Positions 36,103 through 45,946 are shown, numbered from the stretch's first letter. The stretch: DNA of 64,000 bases from Lutibacter sp. HS1-25 (GCF_004121075.1 NZ_RHLN01000014.1:1-64000); one strand, 5' to 3'. Numbers and translations: made by a program. Notes: generated from the sequence alone by a model not told the origin.

Positions 36103-36354
36103 TTTATATCAATTTATATGAATCAATATTACAAAATATCCAGATTTATTTATATTATTAAACCTATAAATAATTTAAGCATTCTTAATATTTTTAAATT
36201 TACTTATGCATAATTTAAAACACTTAAAGATTAAATGTTAAAAACTACTTAATAAGTGCTTTAATTCTATAAAAACTAAATTATCTATTTCTAATATACA
36301 CTCTACTAAGTCAAGCTATTTTTAAAATCACATTAACACAGTCTAAACTTACTG

Positions 36355-36945
36355 CTATAATTTACCTTTAATAACTGCCATAATTTTGTCTACAGCTGCT
36401 TGTGGCGAATCTAATGGTGTTTTTATTTCTACAGTAGGATTTATTGGTGCTTCGTAAGCAGAGCTAATTCCTGTGAAGTTTTTAATTTCTCCTCTTCTGG
36501 CCTTTTTATACAAGCCTTTTACGTCTCGTTGTTCACAAATTTCTAAAGCAGTATTTACATAAACTTCAACATAATTATCGGCGCCAACAATTTCTTTTAT
36601 TTCTTCGCGTGTTTTAATATAAGGCGAAATAAATGCTGCTATTACAACAACTCCTGCATCTATAAAAAGTTTTGCAACTTCAGCCGTTCTACGTAAATTT
36701 TCATTTCTATCTTCTTTTGAAAAAGCCAAATTTTTATTTAAACCCCTACGTAAATTATCACCATCTAATGAATAAGTATGAATATTTAGTTGGTGTAAAC
36801 GCTTTTCCAATAAATTGGCAATGGTAGATTTTCCTGAACCCGACAAACCAGTAAACCACACCAAAAATGAATGATGTTTGTTTATTTTTTCACGATCTTG
36901 CCTGTTAATTGTGTATTCCTGCTTAACTATGTTGTTTGTGCTCAT
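36355..36945 (-). CDS. cysC: Adenylylsulfate kinase
   Basis: Phosphorylates APS to PAPS, the universal sulfate donor. The 196-residue protein has the Walker A GLSGSGKST at about 33-41, the DGDNLRRGLN APS site and the FISPY and DVKGLYKKAR family blocks. Its ATG overlaps the cysQ stop by four bases (ATGA). The ATP sulfurylase genes cysD and cysN are not here; the nearest companions are cysQ and a sugar epimerase, which suggests use of PAPS for sulfating a polysaccharide rather than only for assimilation. Confidence 0.95.
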   Translation of the reverse strand: MSTNNIVKQEYTINRQDREKINKHHSFLVWFTGLSGSGKSTIANLLEKRLHQLNIHTYSLDGDNLRRGLNKNLAFSKEDRNENLRRTAEVAKLFIDAGVVVIAAFISPYIKTREEIKEIVGADNYVEVYVNTALEICEQRDVKGLYKKARRGEIKNFTGISSAYEAPINPTVEIKTPLDSPQAAVDKIMAVIKGKL

Positions 36946-37736
36946 TTTTCAACTATAAAAAAAGGGTTCAACAAATTTTCTTTATTGTAATATAACTCAT
37001 TTTCTTTTGTATCCTGCCAAACTTTCAATCCAACTGCATTGCAAATTGCGTGACCAGCAGCTGTATCCCACTCCATTGTTGGCGCAAATCTTGGATATAC
37101 TGTTGCTTCACCTTCAGCAACCAAACAAAATTTTAACGAACTACCTTTTGAAACAATTTCAACCTGCTTACCTTGATTCTCTATACTTTGAATGAATGCT
37201 TCCGTTTCAGCACTTTTATGTGATCGACTTCCAACAACCTTGATTATTTGCTGATTAATATCCAAAGGTTTTATTTCATCTTTTGAAGAAAACAATCCTT
37301 CAACTGTAAATTTATGAGCATTTAAAACAGTTTTATAAGCCTTTAAATCATCAACTATTCCGTAATATAAAGTTTTGGTTACAGGTACATAAATAACACC
37401 TAAAACAGGCTTGTTATTTTTAATCAATGCAATATTTACTGTAAATTCTCCATTTCGTTTTACAAATTCTTTGGTACCATCTAATGGATCAACCATCCAA
37501 CAAATGTCCCATTTTTTACGTTCCGAAAAATCTGTTTGCTTGTTTTCTTCACTAATAATTGGAATAGCCGTTTTTATTAAAAATGAATTGATAACCTTAT
37601 TGGCATTTTGATCTGCCATAGTTAAAGGCGAATTGTCTGATTTTATTTCTACTTTAAAATCTTCAGCATAGATTTTCATGATTTCTAAACCTGCCTCTAT
37701 TGCTGCTTCAATTGCAATTTTTAATAATTTTCTCAT
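36942..37736 (-). CDS. cysQ: 3'(2'),5'-bisphosphate nucleotidase
   Basis: Removes the 3' phosphate of PAP, the product of sulfotransferases and PAPS reductase. The 264-residue protein belongs to the inositol monophosphatase superfamily: ISEENK metal Glu near 72, DPLDGTKEF metal-binding block near 95 and late WDTAAGHAI. It overlaps cysC by four bases, so the two are translated together. Confidence 0.94.
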   Translation of the reverse strand: MRKLLKIAIEAAIEAGLEIMKIYAEDFKVEIKSDNSPLTMADQNANKVINSFLIKTAIPIISEENKQTDFSERKKWDICWMVDPLDGTKEFVKRNGEFTVNIALIKNNKPVLGVIYVPVTKTLYYGIVDDLKAYKTVLNAHKFTVEGLFSSKDEIKPLDINQQIIKVVGSRSHKSAETEAFIQSIENQGKQVEIVSKGSSLKFCLVAEGEATVYPRFAPTMEWDTAAGHAICNAVGLKVWQDTKENELYYNKENLLNPFFIVEK

Positions 37737-37787
37737 GTGTTTTGGTACACTTTTCAGGTAATAAATCTGTTATATTGAAAAATTTTA

Positions 37788-38852
37788 TTACTTATTTTTC
37801 AAACTTTCCAACTCTAAATATTTAGTTACAAAAGCTTTCACCCCTTCTTCTAAATTAGTAGTTGGTTTAAAATTTATATACTCAAATAAACTTTCTACAT
37901 TGGCATAAGTAGATTGTACATCACCAGGCTGCATTGGTTTAAAAATTACTTTACCTTTTTTACCCAAAGCTTTTTCAACAGCCTTTACAAAATCCATTAG
38001 TGCAACAGGACTATTATTTCCTATGTTAAATATTTGATATGCTTTTGAACTTTTTGAAGGTGTTGGTTTTTTAGGATTGAAATCTGGATTGTTTTCTTTA
38101 GGAGCTAAAGGAATCAATCTTTTTATACTTTCAACAATATCAGCTACATACGTAAAATCTCGACTCATATCTCCGTTGTTAAAAACCTCAAATTCTCTGT
38201 CATTAACCATGGCTTCTGTAAATAAATGCAATGCCATATCTGGTCGTCCCCAAGGACCATAAACTGTAAAGAAACGCAATCCGGTACACGGAATTTGATA
38301 TAAATTAGCATAAGAATGCGCCATCATTTCATTGGCTTTTTTACTTGCTGCATAAATTGCCAACGGATGATCTGTACAATTATCTTCCTGAAAAGGAATT
38401 TCTTCACTTAAACCATAAACCGAACTTGACGATGCAAAAATCAAATGCTCTACAGGATACGCTCTACAACTTTCTAAAATATTTAAAAAACCTGTAATAT
38501 TACTGTCAACATACGAATGCGGATTTTTTAATGAATACCTTACACCTGCTTGTGCTGCCAAATTAACAACATAATTAAATTGTTGTGTTTTAAATAGTTC
38601 TTTTATATTTTCAAGATCTGTTAAATCTAATTTCACAAACGAAATTTGATCTATTACAAGCAACTTATTGTATTCTATTTCAGCAGTATCAAAACCCAAA
38701 TCTGTTAATCTTGCCAACTTTAAATTAGGATCGTAATAATTGTTTATATTGTCTAAACCTACTACATCATAACCAGATTGAACCAATAATTTTGTAAGAT
38801 GATGACCTATAAATCCAGCCATTCCTGTAACCAATACCTTTTTATTTTTCAT
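37788..38852 (-). CDS. NAD-dependent epimerase, UDP-glucuronate 4-epimerase-like
   Basis: Extended SDR sugar-nucleotide epimerase of 354 residues. The NAD loop GMAGFIGHH is at about 10-18, then LDNINNYYDPNLKLARL, the catalytic Ser in SSSSVYG and the YAASKKANE Tyr-X3-Lys pair, and FFTVYGPWGRPDMA, which is typical of UDP-glucuronate 4-epimerases making UDP-galacturonate. It is upstream of cysQ-cysC with a 51-base gap, so the three may form one transcript for a modified surface polysaccharide. Confidence 0.88.
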   Translation of the reverse strand: MKNKKVLVTGMAGFIGHHLTKLLVQSGYDVVGLDNINNYYDPNLKLARLTDLGFDTAEIEYNKLLVIDQISFVKLDLTDLENIKELFKTQQFNYVVNLAAQAGVRYSLKNPHSYVDSNITGFLNILESCRAYPVEHLIFASSSSVYGLSEEIPFQEDNCTDHPLAIYAASKKANEMMAHSYANLYQIPCTGLRFFTVYGPWGRPDMALHLFTEAMVNDREFEVFNNGDMSRDFTYVADIVESIKRLIPLAPKENNPDFNPKKPTPSKSSKAYQIFNIGNNSPVALMDFVKAVEKALGKKGKVIFKPMQPGDVQSTYANVESLFEYINFKPTTNLEEGVKAFVTKYLELESLKNK

Positions 38853-39031
38853 TGTATTTATTTTATTACTTCGGAAACTTTTACCAAGATGTTTATTTAA
38901 AAAAAATCTTTATTTAAGTTTTTATTTTATAACTTTTTCTCTTTCAACAAAAATAGAATTAATAACCAAAATTAGGTAACATATCCTTTATTTATTTTGA
39001 AATAGTATCATTTTAAGTGGATAAAACTATT

Positions 39032-39039
39032 TAAATTTG
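39032..39039 (+). promoter_or_regulatory. -7 box (TAAATTTG) of ftcD
   Basis: Exact consensus 20 bases before the ftcD ATG. Confidence 0.65.
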
Positions 39040-39059
39040 AATATTAAATTATTATTAAA

Positions 39060-40748
39060 ATGAATAAACAATTGATAGAATGCGTTCCAAATATTAGTGA
39101 AGGACGCGATACTGCTAAAATAAATGCCATTGCCGCTGTTGTAGAGACTGTTGATGGGGTTAGATTATTAGAAATTGATCCAGGTAAAGCAACAAACAGA
39201 ACTGTAATTACTTTTGTTGGTGAACCAAATCAAGTTATTGAAGCTGCTTTTCTATTGATTAAAAAAGCTTCGGAGTTGATTGATATGCGCAAACACAAAG
39301 GCGAACATCCTCGTTTTGGCGCCACCGATGTTTGTCCGTTGATTCCTATTTCAGGAATTACCTTAGATGAAACCGCTGTTTATGCACATAAATTGGGCGA
39401 ACGTGTGGGAAAAGAATTAGAAATTTCGGGTTATTTTTATGAAAATGCAGCTACAGAACCAAAACGAAAAAATTTAGCTAGTTGTCGTGCTGGTGAATAC
39501 GAAGGCTTGAAAGAAAAAGTTGCAAAACCAGATTGGAAACCAGATTTTGGACCTACTGAATACAACGAACAAATGGCAAAATCGGGCTGTACAGCCATAT
39601 CTGCACGAGATTTTTTAATTGCATATAACATTAATTTAAATACCACTTCAACCCGAAGAGCAAATGCCATAGCTTTTGATATTCGTGAAGCTGGAAGGGT
39701 TCAATATGAAAATGGTGTTTCAGGAAAAATTGCACTGGATAAAAATGGAGAACCAATTCGCATACCCGGAAAATTAAAAGCCGTAAAAGGTATTGGTTGG
39801 TATATTGAAGAGTATGGAATTGCACAAATTTCGTACAATTTAACAAATATCAATATTACACCATTACACATTGCATTTGACGAAACTGTAAAAGCAGCTA
39901 CCGAACGAGGTTTGCGTGTAACTGGTTCAGAGTTAATAGGTTTAATTCCTTTAAAAGCAATGTTAGCTGCTAGTGATTATTTTTTAACAAAACAAAATAG
40001 GTCTTTAGGAATTTCAGAAGAAGAAAAAATTAAAATCGCTGTAAAATCTTTAGGGTTAGACGATTTAAAACCTTTTAACCCTCAAGAAAAAATAATTGAA
40101 TATTTACTTAAAGACAACTCTAAAAAATTGGTTGATTTAACCATCAGTAATTTTGCCGAAGAAACTGCTGGAGAGTCTATGGCTCCAGGTGGAGGTTCAA
40201 TTGCTGCTTATGTTGGTGCGCTTGGTGTTTCGCTTGGTACGATGGTTGCAAACTTATCGGCTCACAAAGCTGGTTGGGACGAAAAATGGGAATATTACTC
40301 AAATTGGGCGGTAAAAGGACAAGCATATAAAAATAAATTATTGTATTTGGTTGATGAAGATACCAATGCTTTTAACAAAATTATTGAAGGTTTTAGAATG
40401 CCTAAAACAACTTCTGAAGAAATTGAAAATCGCAAATTAGCTATAGAAAATGCCACTAAATATGCAACTGAAATTCCTTTTGAAGTGATGGAAACAGCTT
40501 TTAATTCTATTGAAGTTATGCAGGCTATGTTAAAAGAAGGCTTGCAAAGTTCTTTGTCTGATGCTGCTGTTGGTGTATTGTGCGCCAAAACAGCGGTTGT
40601 AGGTGCTTATTTTAATGTTAGAATCAATGCAAAAGATATAAAAGACCGTGTTTTTGCCAACGATATTTTAAAACGTGCTCAAATAATTTACGAAAAAACA
40701 ATGAAAGCTGAACAAGAGGTTATTGCCTTAGTAGACAGTAAAATGTAA
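39060..40748 (+). CDS. ftcD: Bifunctional glutamate formimidoyltransferase / formimidotetrahydrofolate cyclodeaminase
   Basis: Transfers the formimino group from formiminoglutamate (histidine breakdown) to tetrahydrofolate and then deaminates it to methenyl-THF. The 562-residue protein has the transferase at about 1-325, starting LIECVPNISEGRD with HPRFGATDVCPLIP, and the cyclodeaminase at about 350-562 with MAPGGGSIAAYVGALG. This is the fused animal-type form, common in Bacteroidota. No other hut genes are in the window. It stands alone between its -7 box and a strong terminator. Confidence 0.95.
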   Translation: MNKQLIECVPNISEGRDTAKINAIAAVVETVDGVRLLEIDPGKATNRTVITFVGEPNQVIEAAFLLIKKASELIDMRKHKGEHPRFGATDVCPLIPISGITLDETAVYAHKLGERVGKELEISGYFYENAATEPKRKNLASCRAGEYEGLKEKVAKPDWKPDFGPTEYNEQMAKSGCTAISARDFLIAYNINLNTTSTRRANAIAFDIREAGRVQYENGVSGKIALDKNGEPIRIPGKLKAVKGIGWYIEEYGIAQISYNLTNINITPLHIAFDETVKAATERGLRVTGSELIGLIPLKAMLAASDYFLTKQNRSLGISEEEKIKIAVKSLGLDDLKPFNPQEKIIEYLLKDNSKKLVDLTISNFAEETAGESMAPGGGSIAAYVGALGVSLGTMVANLSAHKAGWDEKWEYYSNWAVKGQAYKNKLLYLVDEDTNAFNKIIEGFRMPKTTSEEIENRKLAIENATKYATEIPFEVMETAFNSIEVMQAMLKEGLQSSLSDAAVGVLCAKTAVVGAYFNVRINAKDIKDRVFANDILKRAQIIYEKTMKAEQEVIALVDSKM

Positions 40749-40762
40749 TTGAGAATTGAGCA

Positions 40763-40804
40763 TAAAAAAACCGTCTAAAAATTTATTTCTAGACGGTTTT
40801 TTTA
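40763..40804. terminator. Bidirectional terminator, ftcD / outer membrane barrel gene
   Basis: Stem aaaaaaaccgtcta / tagacggttttttt with a loop of about 12 bases between the convergent genes, with long T-runs on both strands. Confidence 0.88.
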
Positions 40805-40813
40805 TGGTAAATA

Positions 40814-41455
40814 TTAATTAAAATAGTATCCAATTGTTAATTGAAAAACACTATTACTTTTTCCATAATCGTAATACCAGTATCCTGGTGGTGGACTTTT
40901 AACATACCCTTTCCAAACGTTTGTTAATCCACCAATATAACGTGCATTCACATTAAAACCATTGTCAAATTTATATCCTAAACCAACTATAAAATCAAAA
41001 GATGCAGTTGTTAAGTTGTCTTTTAAATTAACAAACTCTTTTTCTGAACCATCGGCAGTTTTGGCTGATAATAAAAAACCTACTTGAGGACCAATTTCAA
41101 AAGAAGCGCCTTCACTATAATAATATTTAAAAACAAGAGGAATATTTAAATAGTCAAATTTATAATTGTCTTCAGCCAACGTAATAAAATTACCATTTGA
41201 ATCCCTAAATGTTCCACCATTGTAATGAAATCCTTGACCTGAATACATAATTTCTGGCTGTACTGATGTTACAGGTGATGTTTCAATTTCAGCAACTAAA
41301 CCTACATTAAAAGAAGTTCTGTAACGAATTCCGTTGATATTGTCTCCCATTATTGAAGGAAAATTCACACCTCCCTTAATACCAAAAGAAGCTTGAGCTT
41401 TTACACCTGTAGTACCAAGCAAAGCAATAAACACAATTGCAATAATTTTTTTCAT
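40814..41455 (-). CDS. PorT-family outer membrane beta-barrel protein
   Basis: A 213-residue protein with a signal peptide (1-20, ending VKAQA) and a small barrel typical of the Bacteroidota outer_beta_barrel/PorT group: SFGIKGGVNFPSI at the start, VQPEIMYSGQGF, IPLVFKYYYSEG with FEIGPQVGFLLSA, and a terminal beta strand (FQLTIGYYFN). Function is unknown; relatives range from T9SS parts to structural barrels. A -7 box lies 29 bases upstream. Confidence 0.83.
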   Translation of the reverse strand: MKKIIAIVFIALLGTTGVKAQASFGIKGGVNFPSIMGDNINGIRYRTSFNVGLVAEIETSPVTSVQPEIMYSGQGFHYNGGTFRDSNGNFITLAEDNYKFDYLNIPLVFKYYYSEGASFEIGPQVGFLLSAKTADGSEKEFVNLKDNLTTASFDFIVGLGYKFDNGFNVNARYIGGLTNVWKGYVKSPPPGYWYYDYGKSNSVFQLTIGYYFN

Positions 41456-41484
41456 AATAAATATTTTTGATTTAAATTTTTAAA

Positions 41485-41492
41485 CAAATATA
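41485..41492 (-). promoter_or_regulatory. -7 box (TATATTTG) of the barrel gene
   Basis: Exact consensus on the minus strand, 29 bases before the ATG. Confidence 0.65.
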
Positions 41493-41537
41493 TCATTTTT
41501 ATTTTGGGAGATAAACTATAAAATGTAATTTCAACAA

Positions 41538-42434
41538 ATGAAATGGAACTCGGCGCTTAACGACTATCAGCTATTTTTAAAAATAGAAAAAGGGTTGGCA
41601 AAAAACTCAATAGACAGCTATTCTTTAGATGTAAAAAAATTGATTTCTTTTTTAGAAGAAAATGAAATCAAGGTATCTCCTATTACAATTACTTTAGAAA
41701 ACATTCAAGAGTTTATTTATCACGTTTCCAAAGATTTAAATGCGCGTTCACAAGCACGTTTAATTTCTGGACTTCGTAATTTTTTTGATTATTTAATTTT
41801 TGAAGATTACCGCAAAGACAATCCGACAGAATTGTTAGAATCACCAAAAATTGGACGAAAATTACCCGATACATTGGCTATTGAAGAAATAGATAAAATT
41901 ATAAACACCATAGACTTATGCACTCCACACGGAGAACGCAACAGAACTATTTTAGAAACTTTGTATAGTTGTGGCCTGCGCGTTTCTGAATTGATAGACT
42001 TACAAATTTCTGATTTGTTTTTTGATGAAGGCTTTATACGAGTTATTGGAAAAGGAAACAAACAACGATTTGTACCTATTAATACACATACTCAAAAGTA
42101 CATTAATTTATACCTTCAACACAACAGACGCCTTATAAAAGCTCAAAAAGGTTTTGAAGATACTGTTTTTTTAAACAGACGAGGTAAAAAGTTAACCCGT
42201 GTTATGATTTTTACCATTATTAAAGATCTAACCATTGAAGCTGGTATTGATAAAAAAATTAGTCCGCATACATTTAGACATTCTTTTGCAACTCATTTAC
42301 TAGAACGCGGCGCCGATTTAAGAGCAATACAACAAATGCTTGGTCACGAAAGCATTACAACAACCGAAATTTACATGCACGTAGATAAAAGCTTTTTAAA
42401 ACAGGTAATGCAAAATTTTCATCCAAGAAAATAA
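41538..42434 (+). CDS. xerD: Site-specific tyrosine recombinase XerD
   Basis: Resolves chromosome dimers at dif with XerC. The 298-residue protein has the N-terminal SAM-like core-binding domain (about 1-90) and the catalytic domain with Arg in LYSCGLRVSELI, Lys in VIGKGNKQR, HTFRHSFATHLLERGADLRA (His-X2-Arg), LGHESITTTEIY with the nucleophile Tyr. It is the chromosomal XerD type by length and wording, not a mobile-element integrase. Confidence 0.93.
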   Translation: MKWNSALNDYQLFLKIEKGLAKNSIDSYSLDVKKLISFLEENEIKVSPITITLENIQEFIYHVSKDLNARSQARLISGLRNFFDYLIFEDYRKDNPTELLESPKIGRKLPDTLAIEEIDKIINTIDLCTPHGERNRTILETLYSCGLRVSELIDLQISDLFFDEGFIRVIGKGNKQRFVPINTHTQKYINLYLQHNRRLIKAQKGFEDTVFLNRRGKKLTRVMIFTIIKDLTIEAGIDKKISPHTFRHSFATHLLERGADLRAIQQMLGHESITTTEIYMHVDKSFLKQVMQNFHPRK

Positions 42435-42445
42435 TTTACAAAAAC

Positions 42446-42535
42446 AAAAAAACCATCTAAAAAAGTTTTAAAATACGTCATTCTTAATTTATTTCAGGTT
42501 GACGACAGTTTTTTTTTAGACAGCTTTTTTTGAAA
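42446..42535. terminator. Imperfect terminator between xerD and rocD
   Basis: aaaaaccatctaaaaaa (about 42448) faces ttttttttagacagctttttt (about 42511-42531) across a long loop of some 50 bases. The arms share the TCTAAA/TTTAGA core of other terminators here but pair less well. Confidence 0.4.
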
Positions 42536-42564
42536 TTTTTTAATCATTAAACTCTCAGTAAAAA

Positions 42565-43806
42565 CTAAGATTTAAATGCTAAAATTGTTTTTTTAATAAT
42601 TGAAACACAATCCAATAATTGTTCTTCATTCATAACCAAAGGTGGCGCAAAACGAATAATATTTCCGTGTGTTGGTTTTGCTAACAATCCGTTATCACGC
42701 AGTTTTAAACAAATATCCCAAGCAGTTGAGCTATCTTCAGTATCATTAATTACAATGGCATTTAACAAACCTTTACCCCTAACTAATTTAATTAAAGTAT
42801 TGGTTTCAATAAATTTTTGAAGTTCACTTCTAAAAAGTTGACCTAATTTTTCAGCGTTTTCAGCCAATTGTTCGTCTTTTACAACTTCTAACGCCGCAAT
42901 TGCAACGGCACAAGCCAAAGGATTACCTCCAAAAGTAGAACCATGTTGACCAGGTTTTATAACATTCATAATTTCACTACTCGAAAAAACTGCAGAAACA
43001 GGGTAAACTCCACCACTCATTGCTTTTCCTAAAATTAAAATATCTGGCTGAACATTTTCGTGGTTTACTGCCAATAATTTTCCGGTTCTGGCAACTCCCG
43101 TTTGAACTTCATCTGCAATAAATAATACACCGTATTTTTCACACAATGCTTTTGCTTTAGACAAATAACCTTCAGATGGAACATAAACTCCTGCTTCACC
43201 TTGTATAGGTTCAACTAAAAAACCTGCAATATTTTTACGCGATTTTAAAGTAGTTTCTAATGCTTCAAGATTGTTGTATTCAATTTTTATAAAACCTGCT
43301 GTAAAAGGACCAAAGTTTTTACGCGCATCTTCATCATTAGAAAATGAAATAATGGTAGTTGTTCTTCCGTGAAAATTATTTTTACAAACAATAATTTCTG
43401 CCTCATTTTCAGGAATTCCCTTTTTTTCATAAGCGTATTTTCTACATAATTTTATTGCCGTTTCTACAGCTTCAGCCCCAGTATTCATTGGCAATACTTT
43501 TTCAAAACCAAAATATGTAGTAACATATTGCTCGTATTTTCCAAGCACATCATTATAAAAAGCGCGAGATGTTAGTGTTAATTTAGCAGCCTGTTTAGTT
43601 AAAGCATTTATAATTTTAGGGTGACAATGCCCTTGATTAACAGCTGAATATGCCGATAAAAAGTCGTAATAACGTTTACCCTCAACATCCCAAACGTACA
43701 CACCTTCACCCCTACTTAAAACCACTGGCAGCGGATGGTAATTATGAGCTCCGTATTTATCTTCTAAATCAATTGCTTGTTGTGATGCATTTTTTTCTGA
43801 AACCAT
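42565..43806 (-). CDS. rocD: Ornithine--oxo-acid aminotransferase
   Basis: PLP enzyme that converts ornithine and 2-oxoglutarate to glutamate semialdehyde and glutamate, linking arginine and proline metabolism. The 413-residue protein starts with [21 protein letters not shown], has [28 protein letters not shown], the [10 protein letters not shown] Asp and the PLP lysine in [17 protein letters not shown]. The NYHPLPVV and [10 protein letters not shown] wording is specific to ornithine aminotransferase rather than ArgD. Confidence 0.94.
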   Translation of the reverse strand: MVSEKNASQQAIDLEDKYGAHNYHPLPVVLSRGEGVYVWDVEGKRYYDFLSAYSAVNQGHCHPKIINALTKQAAKLTLTSRAFYNDVLGKYEQYVTTYFGFEKVLPMNTGAEAVETAIKLCRKYAYEKKGIPENEAEIIVCKNNFHGRTTTIISFSNDEDARKNFGPFTAGFIKIEYNNLEALETTLKSRKNIAGFLVEPIQGEAGVYVPSEGYLSKAKALCEKYGVLFIADEVQTGVARTGKLLAVNHENVQPDILILGKAMSGGVYPVSAVFSSSEIMNVIKPGQHGSTFGGNPLACAVAIAALEVVKDEQLAENAEKLGQLFRSELQKFIETNTLIKLVRGKGLLNAIVINDTEDSSTAWDICLKLRDNGLLAKPTHGNIIRFAPPLVMNEEQLLDCVSIIKKTILAFKS

Positions 43807-44000
43807 CGTAATAAAAAAGTTTAAAATTGAAAAATATCAATTCCTGCTTTTGGAGAGAAATCATCCTATTTAATTGGCAAATTACAAAATATTCAACATA
43901 AAATAGAATGTTCAAAACAAATTAATTAACAATTAGAATTTCCATAAAAAACAACTAAAAAAATTGTGATTAATATTACATAAAACAATATATTTTTAAC

Positions 44001-44008
44001 TAAATTTG
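44001..44008 (+). promoter_or_regulatory. -7 box (TAAATTTG) of the cytochrome c gene
   Basis: Exact consensus, 25 bases before the ATG at 44034. Confidence 0.65.
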
Positions 44009-44033
44009 TTAACGTATTTAAAAATATTAAAAA

Positions 44034-44459
44034 ATGAAAAAAACCGTATTTATTGTTGCAATGGCTGCTCTTTTTTTAACTAGTTGTGGTGAAAAAAAGC
44101 AAGAAAAAGAAGTTGAAGTAATTGAAACTCCAGAAGTAGAAACTGTTGAGGAAACTGTTAGTGCTGCTGTAATTGTTGGAGATCTTGAATTAGGAAAAAA
44201 ATTATTTACCGATAAAACTTGTGCTACTTGTCACCAAGCAGATGCTAAACTTATTGGTCCTTCTATAAAAGATATTAATAAAGTGTATACTGAGCAAAAT
44301 GCTGATATTGTTACATTTTTAACTGGTAACTCAGCTCCTATTGTAGATACTGACCCAGGTATGGTTGCTATTATGAAAGCAAATTTAGATGGTTTTGTAA
44401 AAGACTTATCTGCTGAAGAATTGGCTTCTATAGCATTGTACATGCAAAGCATCAAATAA
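44034..44459 (+). CDS. Cytochrome c lipoprotein
   Basis: A 141-residue class I c-type cytochrome anchored by lipid. Signal with lipobox LTSC gives lipidated Cys18; a Glu-rich linker (21-43) follows, then the haem site CATCH (63-67) and a candidate axial Met in the segment VAIMKANLDGF near 115-120. The end ELASIALYMQSIK is typical of c552/c551-like domains. It would carry electrons in the periplasm for a terminal oxidase or similar. It is a single-gene unit with promoter box and terminator. Confidence 0.9.
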   Translation: MKKTVFIVAMAALFLTSCGEKKQEKEVEVIETPEVETVEETVSAAVIVGDLELGKKLFTDKTCATCHQADAKLIGPSIKDINKVYTEQNADIVTFLTGNSAPIVDTDPGMVAIMKANLDGFVKDLSAEELASIALYMQSIK

Positions 44460-44478
44460 TTTTATATTAAAGAAATTT

Positions 44479-44508
44479 AAAAGCATCTCTTTCGAGATGC
44501 TTTTTTTA
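44479..44508 (+). terminator. Terminator of the cytochrome c gene
   Basis: Stem aaaagcatctc / gagatgctttt with a 4-base loop and a seven-base T-run, 20 bases past the stop. Confidence 0.88.
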
Positions 44509-44519
44509 TGCCAATTTGT

Positions 44520-44527
44520 TACATTTG
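44520..44527 (+). promoter_or_regulatory. -7 box (TACATTTG) of rlmD
   Basis: Exact consensus ending only four bases before the ATG at 44532, so transcription would begin at or very near the start codon. Confidence 0.6.
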
Positions 44528-44531
44528 CACC

Positions 44532-45941
44532 ATGGCAAGAAGAAAAACACCAATTATATTTGAGAACATTGAAGTTTTAGATGCTGGGGCACGTGGAAAA
44601 ACCATTGCTAAAGCACCAGACGGACGTGTAATATTTTTATCAAATACTGTTCCTGGCGATATTGTAGATATACGTACCGGAAAGCAAAAAAAAGCTTACT
44701 TTGAGGGTACTGCTATAAAATTTCATAAACTATCAACCAAAAGAACCGAACCCGTTTGTCAGCATTTTGAACATTGCGGTGGTTGTAAGTGGCAAAATAT
44801 GGCTTACGAACATCAGATAGCCTATAAAGAAAAAGAAGTTACCAATAATTTAAAGCGAATTGGCCATTTAGATTTACCTGAAATTACACCAATTTTGGGT
44901 TGCGAAAACATATATTATTATCGTAATAAAATGGAATATTCGTTTTCTAACAGTCGTTGGTTAACTTTAGATGAAATCAATTCTAAAGAAGAAGTTGACA
45001 ACAAAAATGCCTGTGGTTTTCATATTTCAGGAATGTGGGATAAAATTTTAGACATTGAAAAATGTCATCTACAAGAAGAACCTTCAAACCAAATTCGCAA
45101 CTTTATCAAAAAATACGGTATTGAAAACGAATTGGATTTTTTCAACCCAAGAGAACAATCGGGATTGTTGCGTACCATTATGCTTCGAATTGCATCAACA
45201 GGTGAAATTATGGTTGTTATTCAGTTTTTTAAAGAAGAAACCGCAAAAAGAGAAGGTTTATTAAATGCCCTTTCTGAAGAATTTCCTCAAATTACTTCAC
45301 TTCAATATGTAATTAACGGTAAAGGTAACGATACCATTTACGATCAGGACATCCTGCTTTTTAAAGGTAGAGATCATATTTTTGAAGAAATGGAAGGCTT
45401 AAAATTTAAAATTGGTCCAAAATCATTTTACCAAACAAACTCTGTTCAAGCATACGAATTGTATAAAATTACAAGAGATTTTGCCAATCTTTCTGGAGAT
45501 GAAGTTGTTTACGATTTTTATACAGGAACAGGAACCATTGCACAATTTGTTGCAAAAAATGCAAAAAAAGTAATTGGAGTTGAATCTGTTCCAGATGCCA
45601 TTGCCGATGCAAAATTAAATGCCGAATTTAACAATATTAAAAATGTTGAATTTTATGCAGGTGATATGAAAGATGTTTTTAATGATGCTTTTATTAAAAA
45701 ACACGGTCAGCCAGATGTTATAATTACAGACCCTCCTCGTGATGGAATGCACAAAAATGTGGTTGCTAAAATTTTGGAAATTTCGCCAAAAAGAATTGTA
45801 TATGTAAGTTGCAATTCTGCTACACAAGCACGTGATTTAGAATTGATGAAAGCGCAATACAATATTGTAAAAACACAGGCTGTAGATATGTTTCCGCAAA
45901 CTTTTCATGTAGAAAACGTGGTACTTTTAGAATTAAAATAA
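44532..45941 (+). CDS. rlmD: 23S rRNA (uracil-C5)-methyltransferase RlmD-like
   Basis: SAM-dependent methyltransferase for 23S rRNA U1939 or a related uracil. The 469-residue protein has an N-terminal TRAM domain (about 8-65), the iron-sulfur Cys cluster CQHFEHCGGCKWQ, the SAM motif YDFYTGTGTIAQF and the catalytic Cys in VYVSCNSATQARDL with the DPPRDGMH motif before it. An open extension back to 44508 spans the promoter box, so the ATG at 44532 is used. It begins a group with the DUF6452 and DUF6048 genes. Confidence 0.92.
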   Translation: MARRKTPIIFENIEVLDAGARGKTIAKAPDGRVIFLSNTVPGDIVDIRTGKQKKAYFEGTAIKFHKLSTKRTEPVCQHFEHCGGCKWQNMAYEHQIAYKEKEVTNNLKRIGHLDLPEITPILGCENIYYYRNKMEYSFSNSRWLTLDEINSKEEVDNKNACGFHISGMWDKILDIEKCHLQEEPSNQIRNFIKKYGIENELDFFNPREQSGLLRTIMLRIASTGEIMVVIQFFKEETAKREGLLNALSEEFPQITSLQYVINGKGNDTIYDQDILLFKGRDHIFEEMEGLKFKIGPKSFYQTNSVQAYELYKITRDFANLSGDEVVYDFYTGTGTIAQFVAKNAKKVIGVESVPDAIADAKLNAEFNNIKNVEFYAGDMKDVFNDAFIKKHGQPDVIITDPPRDGMHKNVVAKILEISPKRIVYVSCNSATQARDLELMKAQYNIVKTQAVDMFPQTFHVENVVLLELK

Positions 45942-45946
45942 CAAAA

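Noticed and set aside
41538-42434. Tyrosine recombinase considered as a mobile-element integrase
   Set aside because: Length and motif wording match chromosomal XerD, and there is no attachment site, tRNA target or cargo next to it.
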